Made by a program: the position numbers and the translations under genes
Source: Skermanella aerolata KACC 11604
GTDB lineage: Bacteria > Pseudomonadota > Alphaproteobacteria > Azospirillales > Azospirillaceae
Assembly (NCBI RefSeq): GCF_000936425.1
Contig: NZ_AVFK01000006.1
Span: forward strand, 186,001-250,000
Direction of reading: 5' to 3'
DNA: 64,000 bases
Notes under the pieces: generated by a model
What the model was told of the DNA's origin: nothing
What the model saw: only the letters and a program-made list of their open reading frames with translations
Databases searched by the model: none
Shown: positions 36,230-44,353 of the stretch, piece after piece
Position numbering within the stretch: position 1 is the stretch's first letter
How the letters are laid out: each line of letters begins with the position of its first letter

Positions 36230-37075
36230 TCAGAGCAGCGCGTCGGCCGGCGAGCCGGCCTGGCGCCTCGCCAGCAGCATCATGATCTCGGCGGCGGTTT
36301 CCTCGATCGAGCGCCGGGTGACATCGATCACCGCCCAGTTATGGCGGGAATACAGCCGGCGCGCCTCGGCCACTTCCTGGCGGACCACTTCGGGATCGAC
36401 GTAGTTGGTGTCTTGCGTTTGGTTCAGCAGCTTCAGGCGGTTGCGCCGGATCTGGATCAGGCGGTCGGGGTCCTTGGTCAATCCTACGACCAGCGGGCGG
36501 GTGATCTGCTCGAGTTCCGGCGGCAGCGGGCAACCGGGGACGAAGGGGACGTTGGCGGCCTTGATACCCCGATTCGCCAGATAGATGCAGGTGGGGGTCT
36601 TCGACGTGCGCGACACGCCCATCAGGATCACGTCGGCCTCGTGCAGGTCCCAGGTGGACTGGCCGTCGTCATGAGCCAGCGCGAAGTCCATCGCGTCCAT
36701 CCGGCCGAAATACTCGGCGTCCAGCATGTGCTGGCGGCCCGGCTGGCTCTGGCTTTCCAGGCCGAGATAGGCCGCCAGCGCATTGATCAGCGGATCGAGC
36801 ACCGGGATGCACGGCACCTGGAGTTCGCGGCAGGTCTCCTGCAAGCGGCGGCGCAGCTTCTCGTCGACCAGGGTGAACATGACGAGGCCGGGATTATCCT
36901 TGATGCCTTCGATCACCATTTCGAGCTGCCGCGTCGTCCGCACTAGATTCCAGAAATGCTCGATCGGCTGGACCTGATCGAACTGGGCCACGCAGGCGCG
37001 CGCAACGCTGTTGATCGTTTCTCCCGTCGCGTCCGACACCAGATGCAGATGAAACTGCTTCAGACCTGAGTTCAT
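36230..37075 (-). CDS. ppsR: Pyruvate,phosphate dikinase/PEP synthase regulatory kinase-phosphorylase (DUF299, RP001 type)
   Basis: A 281-residue DUF299 protein that controls PPDK or PEP synthase by ADP-dependent phosphorylation and Pi-dependent dephosphorylation. It starts FHLHLVSDATGETINSVARAC and has the P-loop GVSRTSKTPTCIYLANRG and the YVDPEVVRQEVAEAR tail. Start set at ATG 37075. This is the homologue of Rickettsia RP001, the gene that flanks the replication origin opposite hemE in Caulobacter and Rickettsia. Confidence 0.95.
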   Translation of the reverse strand: MNSGLKQFHLHLVSDATGETINSVARACVAQFDQVQPIEHFWNLVRTTRQLEMVIEGIKDNPGLVMFTLVDEKLRRRLQETCRELQVPCIPVLDPLINALAAYLGLESQSQPGRQHMLDAEYFGRMDAMDFALAHDDGQSTWDLHEADVILMGVSRTSKTPTCIYLANRGIKAANVPFVPGCPLPPELEQITRPLVVGLTKDPDRLIQIRRNRLKLLNQTQDTNYVDPEVVRQEVAEARRLYSRHNWAVIDVTRRSIEETAAEIMMLLARRQAGSPADALL

Positions 37076-37525
37076 GCCAAGGATCAGCCTGTGTATATCT
37101 CGTTGATTACCGGGGATAACCTGGGATGGTTCCGGCGAAAGGCCAGATAGCGCCTGTAATCCCCGACAAAGGGCGGGATTCGCTCTCTCTCGGGATAAAA
37201 CCCCATGCCGCTGTGAGAGTCGCGCATAGTCTCCCCATGGCTTATCGTTATCCCCATGACTCCCAGAGTTGTTGAGTCTATAGCACCGTCGCGGTGACGG
37301 CTCAAATACTCCGGCCGTCACCCACACAGTCCGGTCAGTTCCCCACAGGCTGGGGATTGTTATGGGGATAAAATGTAATCACCGCTTTCCACAGGTATCA
37401 TCCACAACCACTCTTCTTAAAGAAAAAGAATCAGGATAGAAGAAGGAGAAGGACCTGTTTGGGGATAAGGGCATTTAAGAGGCTATCGGGCAGGCCATAT
37501 CGGTGCTTGTCCGCCATCCTTCGAA
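37076..37525. other. Candidate chromosomal replication origin (oriC)
   Basis: 450 gene-free bases between ppsR and hemE, the known origin site in Caulobacter and Rickettsia. Five GGGATAA/TTATCCC motifs lie at 37113, 37192, 37248 (reverse), 37365 and 37462. Scored against the DnaA box TTATCCACA, 8/9 matches are at 37090-37098 (TGTGTATAT), 37248-37256 (TTATCCCCA), 37363-37371 and 37460-37468 (both TGGGGATAA) and 37398-37406 (TCATCCACA); 7/9 matches are at 37111, 37190, 37339 and 37385. An A/G-rich stretch at 37410-37450 could be the unwinding element. No clear CtrA (TTAA-N7-TTAA) site was found. Genes on both sides point outward. The region must also carry the hemE and ppsR promoters. Confidence 0.8.
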
Positions 37526-38602
37526 ATGCCTCTCGGAATGAAAGTTCAGACGTTGGAAAGTTCGCAGAAGCTGTTCATCCGCGCGCTCAAGGGTGAAACC
37601 CTGAGACGCCCCCCGTTCTGGCTGATGCGTCAGGCCGGCCGGTATCTGCCGGAGTACCGGGCCACCAGGGCGCATGCGGGCAGCTTCCTGGACCTGTGCT
37701 TCGCGCCGGAACTGGCGGTCGAAGTGACGCTCCAGCCGCTCCGGCGCTACGGCATGGACGCCGCGATTCTGTTTTCCGATATCCTGGTGGTGCCGCATGC
37801 GCTCGGCCAGAAGCTCGACTATGTGGAAGGCGAGGGACCGCAACTCGATCCGGTGCGCAACGCCGCCGAACTGAGCCGGCTTTCGACCGAGCACTTCCAC
37901 GAGAAGCTGGCACCGGTCTACGAGACGGTGCGCCGGCTCTCCACCGCGATTCCGGAAACGACGGCGCTGATCGGATTCGCCGGCTCGCCCTGGACGGTCG
38001 CCTGCTACATGGTCGAGGGCTGCGGCTCGAAGGAATATGCCAAGGTCAAGAAGTTCGCCTATGGCGATCCGCAAGGCTTCGCGGCGCTGATCGACCTGCT
38101 GGTCACGGTCACGGCGGACTACCTGAACGCGCAGATCGAGGCCGGAGCCGAGGCGGTCCAGGTGTTCGACAGCTGGGCCGGGGTGCTGCCGGCCCCCGAG
38201 TTCCGCTGCTGGGTGATCGAGCCGACGCGCAAGCTGGTCGAGCTGATCAAGGCCAAGCACCCGCATGTCCCTGTGATCGGCTTCCCACGCGGCGCTGGCG
38301 AAATGTACAAGGAATATGCCGAGGTTTCAGGTGTTTCCGCCCTTGGGCTGGATACCACGGTGCCACCGGAATGGGCAGCACTCGAGCTTCAGACCAAGCT
38401 GCCGGTCCAGGGCAACCTGGACCCGATCATGCTGGTGGCGGGCGGCGAGGCCCTGCGGAACTCGGCAGCCGGCATTCTCAAGGCGCTGTCGAACGGGCCG
38501 TTCGTCTTCAATCTCGGCCATGGCGTGGTCCAGTCGACGCCGCCCGAACATGTCGGACAGCTTGCCGCACTGGTAAAATCCTGGCCCGACATATCTGGCT
38601 GA
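37526..38602 (+). CDS. hemE: Uroporphyrinogen decarboxylase
   Basis: A 358-residue heme-synthesis enzyme converting uroporphyrinogen III to coproporphyrinogen III. It has the signature [17 protein letters not shown], the catalytic Asp in [32 protein letters not shown], and the C-terminal [16 protein letters not shown] and [18 protein letters not shown] 37526 or 37538 are both possible starts. It is the first plus-strand gene right of the origin and precedes hemH and hemJ. Confidence 0.97.
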   Translation: MPLGMKVQTLESSQKLFIRALKGETLRRPPFWLMRQAGRYLPEYRATRAHAGSFLDLCFAPELAVEVTLQPLRRYGMDAAILFSDILVVPHALGQKLDYVEGEGPQLDPVRNAAELSRLSTEHFHEKLAPVYETVRRLSTAIPETTALIGFAGSPWTVACYMVEGCGSKEYAKVKKFAYGDPQGFAALIDLLVTVTADYLNAQIEAGAEAVQVFDSWAGVLPAPEFRCWVIEPTRKLVELIKAKHPHVPVIGFPRGAGEMYKEYAEVSGVSALGLDTTVPPEWAALELQTKLPVQGNLDPIMLVAGGEALRNSAAGILKALSNGPFVFNLGHGVVQSTPPEHVGQLAALVKSWPDISG

Positions 38603-38685
38603 TCAATCGGCCAAAATGAACTAAACGGTCTAACGACCGCAATGAGGCCTGGACTTAACAACCGAGCGAAATCAGCTTCAACGCC

Positions 38686-39786
38686 ATGCCGAACCAGAAA
38701 ACCGCTGTCGTCCTCTTCAATCTCGGCGGGCCTGACAGCCCCGACGCCGTGCGCCCGTTCCTGTTCAACCTGTTCAACGACCCGGCGATCCTCCGAATCC
38801 CGGGCGTGTTCCGGACGCCGCTGGCCTATCTGCTGGCGCGTCGGCGGGCGAAGCCGGCAGGCGAGATCTACGAGATTCTGGGCGGCAAGTCCCCGCTGCT
38901 GGAGAATACCCAAGCCCAGGCCAGGGCGATCGAGGCGGCGCTCGGCGATCTGGGCGAGGTCAAGGCCTTCATCGCGATGCGCTACTGGCACCCGATGAGC
39001 GACGAAACGGCCGAGCAGGTCAGGCAGTTCGACCCGGACAGAATCGTGCTGCTGCCGCTTTATCCCCAGTTTTCCACCACGACCACGGCGTCGTCGGAGA
39101 AGATGTGGTTCCAGGCGGCCAAGGCGGCGGGGCTCGACAAGCCGACGGTAACCGTCTGCTGCTATCCGACAGAACCGGGTTTCATCAAGGCGGCCGCCGG
39201 CCTGATCCGTTCCGGGATCGAGGAAGCCGGCGCCCATGGCAAGCCGCGCGTGCTGTTCTCCAGCCATGGCCTGCCGAAGAAGGTCGTTCAGGCCGGCGAT
39301 CCGTACCAGTGGCAGTGCGAGCGGACGGCGGAAGCGATCGTGCGGGAACTGAACGTCCCCGACCTGGACTGGGTGAGCTGCTACCAGAGCCGGGTCGGTC
39401 CGCTGGAATGGATCGGACCTTCGACCGATGCGGAGATCGAGCGGGCCGGGGCCGACGGCGTGCCGTTGGTGGTGGTGCCGATCGCCTTCGTGTCCGAGCA
39501 TTCGGAAACCCTGGTCGAGATCGAGGTAGAATACCGCGAGCTGGCCCACGAGAAGGGCGTGCCCCATTTTGTCCGGGTGCCGACGGTCGGGGTCGAGGAC
39601 GGCTTCGTCCAGGGATTGGCCCGTCTGGTCCGTCAGGCGGTCGCTGGTGAGGTCAAAATGTGTTCCCAGGCGGGAGGGCGGATTTGCCCGGACGGCTTCC
39701 AGGGCTGCCCGCAGCGGGCTGGACAGGCATCCAGGGGGCAGCCGGCAGCGGCTGGCCAGACCAAGCGCCCGCTCGCGGCGGAATAG
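38686..39786 (+). CDS. hemH: Ferrochelatase with a C-terminal cysteine motif
   Basis: A 366-residue enzyme inserting iron into protoporphyrin IX. It has AVVLFNLGGPDSPDAVRPF, the catalytic His in VLFSSHGLPKKVV, VSCYQSRVGPLEWIGPST, and the metal-site VVPIAFVSEHSETLVEI. The C-terminal extension carries Cys326, Cys334 and Cys341 (CSQAGGRICPDGFQGCP), resembling the ligands of the [2Fe-2S] ferrochelatases of Caulobacter, mycobacteria and animals; a fourth, internal Cys would complete the site. The last 25 residues are low-complexity. It is 83 bases downstream of hemE. Confidence 0.95.
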   Translation: MPNQKTAVVLFNLGGPDSPDAVRPFLFNLFNDPAILRIPGVFRTPLAYLLARRRAKPAGEIYEILGGKSPLLENTQAQARAIEAALGDLGEVKAFIAMRYWHPMSDETAEQVRQFDPDRIVLLPLYPQFSTTTTASSEKMWFQAAKAAGLDKPTVTVCCYPTEPGFIKAAAGLIRSGIEEAGAHGKPRVLFSSHGLPKKVVQAGDPYQWQCERTAEAIVRELNVPDLDWVSCYQSRVGPLEWIGPSTDAEIERAGADGVPLVVVPIAFVSEHSETLVEIEVEYRELAHEKGVPHFVRVPTVGVEDGFVQGLARLVRQAVAGEVKMCSQAGGRICPDGFQGCPQRAGQASRGQPAAAGQTKRPLAAE

Positions 39787-39798
39787 GGACTTACCGGA

Positions 39799-40227
39799 TT
39801 GCTTTACGACTGGATCAAGGCGCTTCACGTCATCAGCATCATCGCCTGGATGGCGGGACTGCTGTATCTGCCGAGGCTGTTCGTCTACCACTGCGACGCG
39901 GCGGCAGGCTCCGAGACCTCGGAAACCTTCAAGGTGATGGAGCGCCGGCTGCTGCGCGCCATCATGAACCCGGCGATGATCGCGTCCTGGATCTTCGGCA
40001 TCACGCTGCTGGTTCTGAATCCGGGCTGGTTCGAGATGGGCTGGATCCACGCCAAGCTTGCCTTCGTCGTGGGATTGACCGGCGTCCACATGATGATGGC
40101 CGGCTGGCGCCGTGCCTTCGCCGAGGACCGCAACCAGCGGCCCCAGCGCTTCTTCCGCATCATGAACGAGGTGCCGACCCTGCTGATGATCGGCGTCGTG
40201 ATCTTCGTGGTGGTCAAGCCGTTCTGA
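39799..40227 (+). CDS. hemJ: Protoporphyrinogen oxidase HemJ
   Basis: A 142-residue membrane protein with four predicted helices. It begins at TTG 39799 with LYDWIKALHVISIIAWMAGLLYLPRLFVYH, which carries the conserved heme-binding His of HemJ. KLAFVVGLTGVHMMMAGWRRAFAE and MNEVPTLLMIGVVIFVVVKPF are also typical. It oxidises protoporphyrinogen IX, the step before HemH. With hemE and hemH it forms a late heme cluster beside the origin. Confidence 0.93.
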   Translation: MLYDWIKALHVISIIAWMAGLLYLPRLFVYHCDAAAGSETSETFKVMERRLLRAIMNPAMIASWIFGITLLVLNPGWFEMGWIHAKLAFVVGLTGVHMMMAGWRRAFAEDRNQRPQRFFRIMNEVPTLLMIGVVIFVVVKPF

Positions 40228-40246
40228 ACGGGCAGGGCCTGTTCAG
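40224..40246. terminator. Hairpin between convergent hemJ and fic
   Basis: CTGAAC-G-GGC, loop AGG, GCC-T-GTTCAG forms a 10-bp stem with one G-U pair across the ends of hemJ and fic. It has no T-run, so its strength is uncertain. Confidence 0.45.
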
Positions 40247-40830
40247 TCAGCCGTTTGCCGGGCGATCAGGTTCCGCAGGACGATGGCCAGAGCATTCTCG
40301 TCCCCGTTGAAGCTGGCGATCATGGCAGCAAGGAAGCGGCGGGGATCGAGTTGGCCAAGGTCGAGCGGATGCCCTGTCCGGAATGCGAGAAGCACCATGA
40401 AGGCGAGCTGTGTCCGCCCATTCCCTTCCCGGAACGGATGGATCGCGTTCAACTCAGCGAGAAAATGTGCGGCGCCGGATGCGAATTCCAAAGGCACAAG
40501 GCCGTTTAGGAATTTCTCGGCCTTCAGGTAGCCGAAAATGCGCTCCATCTCGGCGGGTATGAATTCCGGGGAGCAGAAGGTACTGTTTTCTTTGGCGATC
40601 CGGACCGTGCGGAACCTGCCGGCCCAGCGATAGACATCCTGGAACAAGTGGTGATGGATATTCTGGTAATGGCGTACTCCGAGGCGGCCTGCCGGCAAGG
40701 GTTCGCCAGCGCGCTCTGCTGTGACGGTTGCCTCGAAAAGCTCCAGCGCCGCAGCGTCTCGAAGATCGGGAATGTTCTTGAGAACCGTCGAACCGGGATA
40801 GGTGTCGGGGTCCGAAAGCGGCTCGTACAT
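40243..40830 (-). CDS. fic: Fic/DOC family protein (putative AMP-transferase toxin)
   Basis: A 195-residue single-domain Fic protein of the cell-filamentation type (GSTVLKNIPDLRDAAALE, HLFQDVYRWAGRFRTVRIAK, PAEMERIFGYL flap). The catalytic loop is HPFREGNGRTQL at 131-142: the catalytic His131, the Mg-binding Glu135 and Arg139 are present. The final Arg of the consensus HPFx(D/E)GNGRxxR is Leu142, which may alter ATP gamma-phosphate binding. No inhibitory helix is seen in the protein itself, so the upstream DUF2188 protein may be its antitoxin. It is expected to AMPylate target proteins. Confidence 0.88.
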   Translation of the reverse strand: MYEPLSDPDTYPGSTVLKNIPDLRDAAALELFEATVTAERAGEPLPAGRLGVRHYQNIHHHLFQDVYRWAGRFRTVRIAKENSTFCSPEFIPAEMERIFGYLKAEKFLNGLVPLEFASGAAHFLAELNAIHPFREGNGRTQLAFMVLLAFRTGHPLDLGQLDPRRFLAAMIASFNGDENALAIVLRNLIARQTAD

Positions 40831-40859
40831 CGGCGGGGTTCGGCTTGCGATTCGACCGG

Positions 40860-41222
40860 TTACTTGCCGAGCTTGCGCATAATCGCTTTCAAGCGATCTT
40901 CTGGGCTCAACCCCTGTCGATCAAGCTCGCGGAGATGCTTTTCCATGTCGCCGGGAAGGTGAATACCCTCGACGGCGCTGATCCTGGCAAAGCCGCTGCG
41001 ACCGATCGTGAAGCTCTCGCGCCAGCGCCCGCCGCGTTCTTTGACACGCAGCTTGCCGCCTTGGGTACGCAGCGAATCCTCGGCCGCTCTCAGCGCTTCG
41101 GACCGGGTCGGGTGGACGTTGCCCTCTCCGGCCACATCGGGCTTGCTGACAGCCCAGCCGCTGCCATGTGGAACCACATGAACCGCTTGGGGAGCAGTCG
41201 ATTTCGTCGGCCTGTTTCTCAT
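40860..41222 (-). CDS. DUF2188-domain protein, candidate antitoxin of the Fic protein
   Basis: A 120-residue basic protein, 29 bases upstream of fic on the same strand. Residues about 12-75 match the DUF2188 pattern (VHVVPHGSGWAVSKP, SEALRAAEDSLRTQGGKLRV). The C-terminal part, SGFARISAVEGIHLPGDMEK, has a Ser-x-x-Glu-Gly sequence. That recalls, but does not match exactly, the (S/T)xxxE(G/N) inhibitory motif of Fic antitoxins. The tail GLSPEDRLKAIMRKLGK resembles short antitoxin tails. Start ATG 41222 is chosen; ATG 41273 overlaps the ATPase stop. The antitoxin role is inferred. Confidence 0.7.
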   Translation of the reverse strand: MRNRPTKSTAPQAVHVVPHGSGWAVSKPDVAGEGNVHPTRSEALRAAEDSLRTQGGKLRVKERGGRWRESFTIGRSGFARISAVEGIHLPGDMEKHLRELDRQGLSPEDRLKAIMRKLGK

Positions 41223-41269
41223 TCGAGGACGATACCACAGCTTTGATTTCCTGCACCTGACGTTACGGA

Positions 41270-44041
41270 TCATCGGCGCGATTGGTTGCCTCTCCACCGC
41301 CGCGCCGTCGCCTTTTCCAATTCGATGATTACGAACACCGTGGCCCCGATGCCCGCCAGCATCGCCCAGTCGAGTAGACCGATGGCCGCCGTGCCGAACA
41401 GGCTGTTCATGAAGGGCAGGTAGGTGAAAGCGAGCTGGAGCAACAGGCAGATAGCTATGGAAATCAGGACGGGGCGGCTGCCGAAGATGCCCTTGAAGCT
41501 CAGGACGGGGTTCATGATGGTCCGAGCGTTCCACAGATAGAAGATCTCGCCGACGACCAGGGTGTTGACCGCGACGGTGCGGGCTTCCGCGATGCTGGCG
41601 CCGGTGGATTCGAGCCACAGGAACAGGCCGAAGGCCGGGATCGTCAGCAGCACCATGACCGACAGGATGCGCCATGCCATGTAGCCGGTCAGGATGCCCT
41701 CCCTTGCCCGGCGCGGCGGGCGGCGCATTATATCTGGCTCCGGCGGCTCGAAGGCCAGTGCCAGGCCCAGGGTGACGGCGCTGATCATGTTGACCCAGAG
41801 GATCTGGACCGGAGTGATCGGCAGCGTCGTGCCGGCCAGGATCGCCAGCAGGATGATCATCGCCTGGGCGGCGTTGGTCGGCAGCAGGAACAGGATCGTC
41901 TTCCGCAGATTGTCGTAGACCGTCCGGCCCTCCGCCACCGCCGCCGCTATCGAGGCGAAGTTGTCGTCGGCCAGCACCATGGATGCCGCCTCCCTTGCGG
42001 CCTCGGTCCCCTTGTTGCCCATTGCTATGCCGACATCGGCCCGCTTCAGGGCCGGCGCGTCGTTGACGCCGTCACCCGTCATGGCGATGGTGGCGCCGTC
42101 CGCCTGGAGCGCCCGGACCAGCCTGATCTTATGTTCCGGCGTGGTGCGGGCGAAGATGTCCGTGTCGCGGGCGGCACGACCCAGCGCCTCGTCGTCGAGC
42201 AGATCGAGATCGCGGCCGGTCAGCGCCTTTCCGGCGCGCAGGCCTATCGCGGCGCCGATGGCGCTGGCGGTCAGCGCGTGGTCGCCGGTAATCATCTTGA
42301 CCCGGATACCGGCGTCCGAGCAGGCCTTGACCGCCTCGATCGCCTCCTGCCGGGGAGGGTCGATCAGCCCCAGCAGTCCCAGCAAGGTCAGGCCGCTGGT
42401 GACGTCGCCGAAGTTCAGGTGCTTCAAACCCGCCGACACGTCGAGGGAAGCCACCGCCAGCACCCGCTGGCCCTGCCCCGCCATCTCCGCGATCCTGCCG
42501 ATCCAGGCGGCGGTATCTATCGGCGCATCGCCGTCGGCGCGCCGCTCGGCCGCTGCCATCTCGACGAGGCGTTCCGGCGCGCCCTTGACATAGATCCGGC
42601 CCCCGCCATTGGGGACACGGTGCAGCGTCGCCATGAACTTGTGCTCGGATTCGAATGGAATCACGTCCATGCGGGGATATTCCCGCCGGGTAGCCGATTG
42701 ATCCAGTCCCGCCTTCAGCGCCAGCGCCAGCAGAGCGCCGTCGGTCGGAGCGCCCTCCACGTGCCAGACGCCGTCCTGGCTGGTCAGGCCGGCATCGTTG
42801 CACAGCAGGGCGGCGCGGGCGATCTCCAGCAATGCCGGATCGGCGGCAGGGTCCGTGACCGGCGCACCGTCCCTGGCGAAGGCGCCTTCCGGTTCGTAGC
42901 CGGTGCCATCGACGCCATAGGCCGCCTCCGCCGTCGCTACCCGGCGTACCGTCAGCTCGTTGCGGGTCAGGGTGCCGGTCTTGTCGGAGCAGATGACGCT
43001 GACCGAACCCAGCGTCTCGACGGCTGGCAGCCGGCGGATGATCGCGTTGCGGCGCGCCATGCGGGTGACGCCGATCGCCAGCGTGATCGTCATGACGGCG
43101 GGCAGGCCTTCCGGGATAGCGGCTACCGCGATGCCGACGGCCGCCATGAACATGTCGGTCATGGGAAGGCCGCGCAGCCAGACGCCGACCGCGAAGGCGA
43201 GCGCCGCGAGCACCAGGATGGCGGCGGTCAGCCAGCGGCCGAACACCGCCATCTGCGCCAGCAGCGGCGTCGCCAGCGTCTCGACGCCGGCGATCATGGT
43301 GCTGATCCGGCCGATCTCGGTGGCGTCGCCCGTGGCGACCACCACGCCGGTCCCCTGCCCCATCGTCACCAGCGTCCCGGACCAGGCTGAGGACGTCCGG
43401 TCGCCGAGCGCCGCGTCCGGCTCTACCGGCTCGACCGACTTCTGGACCGGCACCGATTCGCCGGTCAGCGCCGATTCCTCGACCTGGAGGTTCCGCGACG
43501 ATATCAGGCGGAGGTCGGCCGGGACGCGGTCGCCGGACGCCAGATGCACCAGATCTCCCGGCACCAGCTCTTCCGCCGGGATGGTCAGGCGTTTGCCGTC
43601 GCGAACGGCGCTGGCGTTGAGCGACAGCATGCTCCGGATGGCGTTCAGCGCCTGTTCCGCCTTGCCTTCCTGGATGAAGCCGATCGCCGCGTTGATCGCC
43701 ACGACGCCGACGATGACGGCGGCATCGACGATTTCGCCCAGCAGGGCGCTGACCGCGGCCGCGGCGATCAGCACGAGGATCAGGATGTTGTTGAATTGGG
43801 CCGCGAACCGCCACAGCGCGCTCCGGCCGGCCGGGGGCGTCAGCCGGTTCGGGCCGTGCCGTGCTAGCCGCCTTGCCGCTTCCTCCGCGCTGAGGCCGTT
43901 CCGCCCCGTTTCCAGCCGCTTCAGCGCCTCCTCCGCCGCAACGGCGTGCCAGGCCTCGGCGGGCAGGGGCTGATGGGTTTGGCCTTCTGAAAATCGGGCC
44001 TCGTTCAGGGAGGCTTCTTTCGTACTTGAACCGCCGGTCAT
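41270..44041 (-). CDS. Cation-transporting P-type ATPase (P2-type, Ca2+-like)
   Basis: A 923-residue ion pump with the SERCA-like layout: an N-terminal cation-ATPase domain, TGES at about 193-196, PEGLP at 310-314, phosphorylated Asp353 in CSDKTGTLT, KGAPERLVEMA in the nucleotide domain, TGDGVNDAPAL, and about ten membrane helices. The TM4 motif AAIPEGLPA and the TM6 segment PVQILWVNMISAVTLG suggest Ca2+ or a similar cation, though Mn2+ or Na+ cannot be excluded. It lies between the fic pair and rho and is not part of the usual hemJ-rho neighbourhood. Confidence 0.93.
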   Translation of the reverse strand: MTGGSSTKEASLNEARFSEGQTHQPLPAEAWHAVAAEEALKRLETGRNGLSAEEAARRLARHGPNRLTPPAGRSALWRFAAQFNNILILVLIAAAAVSALLGEIVDAAVIVGVVAINAAIGFIQEGKAEQALNAIRSMLSLNASAVRDGKRLTIPAEELVPGDLVHLASGDRVPADLRLISSRNLQVEESALTGESVPVQKSVEPVEPDAALGDRTSSAWSGTLVTMGQGTGVVVATGDATEIGRISTMIAGVETLATPLLAQMAVFGRWLTAAILVLAALAFAVGVWLRGLPMTDMFMAAVGIAVAAIPEGLPAVMTITLAIGVTRMARRNAIIRRLPAVETLGSVSVICSDKTGTLTRNELTVRRVATAEAAYGVDGTGYEPEGAFARDGAPVTDPAADPALLEIARAALLCNDAGLTSQDGVWHVEGAPTDGALLALALKAGLDQSATRREYPRMDVIPFESEHKFMATLHRVPNGGGRIYVKGAPERLVEMAAAERRADGDAPIDTAAWIGRIAEMAGQGQRVLAVASLDVSAGLKHLNFGDVTSGLTLLGLLGLIDPPRQEAIEAVKACSDAGIRVKMITGDHALTASAIGAAIGLRAGKALTGRDLDLLDDEALGRAARDTDIFARTTPEHKIRLVRALQADGATIAMTGDGVNDAPALKRADVGIAMGNKGTEAAREAASMVLADDNFASIAAAVAEGRTVYDNLRKTILFLLPTNAAQAMIILLAILAGTTLPITPVQILWVNMISAVTLGLALAFEPPEPDIMRRPPRRAREGILTGYMAWRILSVMVLLTIPAFGLFLWLESTGASIAEARTVAVNTLVVGEIFYLWNARTIMNPVLSFKGIFGSRPVLISIAICLLLQLAFTYLPFMNSLFGTAAIGLLDWAMLAGIGATVFVIIELEKATARRWRGNQSRR

Positions 44042-44353
44042 GATGTCCTCGTAAGGTCTCGGCTTCTGACTTGGATCGGGCCGGAAACGATGCAGGGTGA
44101 CATCAGGTCGCAGCTTGGACCGGTGCTATCCAGGGATATAGCGCTTTTGTACAGTTCCGGTTTCGTTTGACTTGTCAATCCGTTTCAGATAACTATCTTG
44201 TCGTCAGTAGGCCCGACTCCCAGAGAATCTCCGATCATTCTCAAGTGCCCCACCCTGGGGTGCTTCCAAGGCCGATAGCCTCTCCCTCTGCCGCGCAGCC
44301 CATCTAACCGCGCCCGGCATGCAACTGCCGCTCCCGTCCCCCACAGGCTCCCG
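44042..44353. other. Intergenic region with divergent ATPase and rho promoters
   Basis: About 310 bases with no gene. TTGACT at 44167-44172 is the best -35 for rho, but no convincing -10 follows at the usual distance. AGATA-AC-TATCT at 44187-44198 is a small dyad. Nearer to rho, AAGTGCCCCA and TGGGGTGCTT (about 44242-44265) can form an imperfect hairpin in the rho leader, where autoregulation is known in other bacteria. Confidence 0.45.

Noticed and set aside
37410-37435. A CtrA site near the candidate origin (TTAA followed seven bases later by GAAT)
   Set aside because: Only one half-site matches TTAA-N7-TTAA, which is expected by chance in an A-rich tract.
44242-44265. A GCCCCA/TGGGGT hairpin before rho as a riboswitch or attenuator
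   Set aside because: Two mismatches, short, and no recognisable aptamer; noted only in the intergenic entry.
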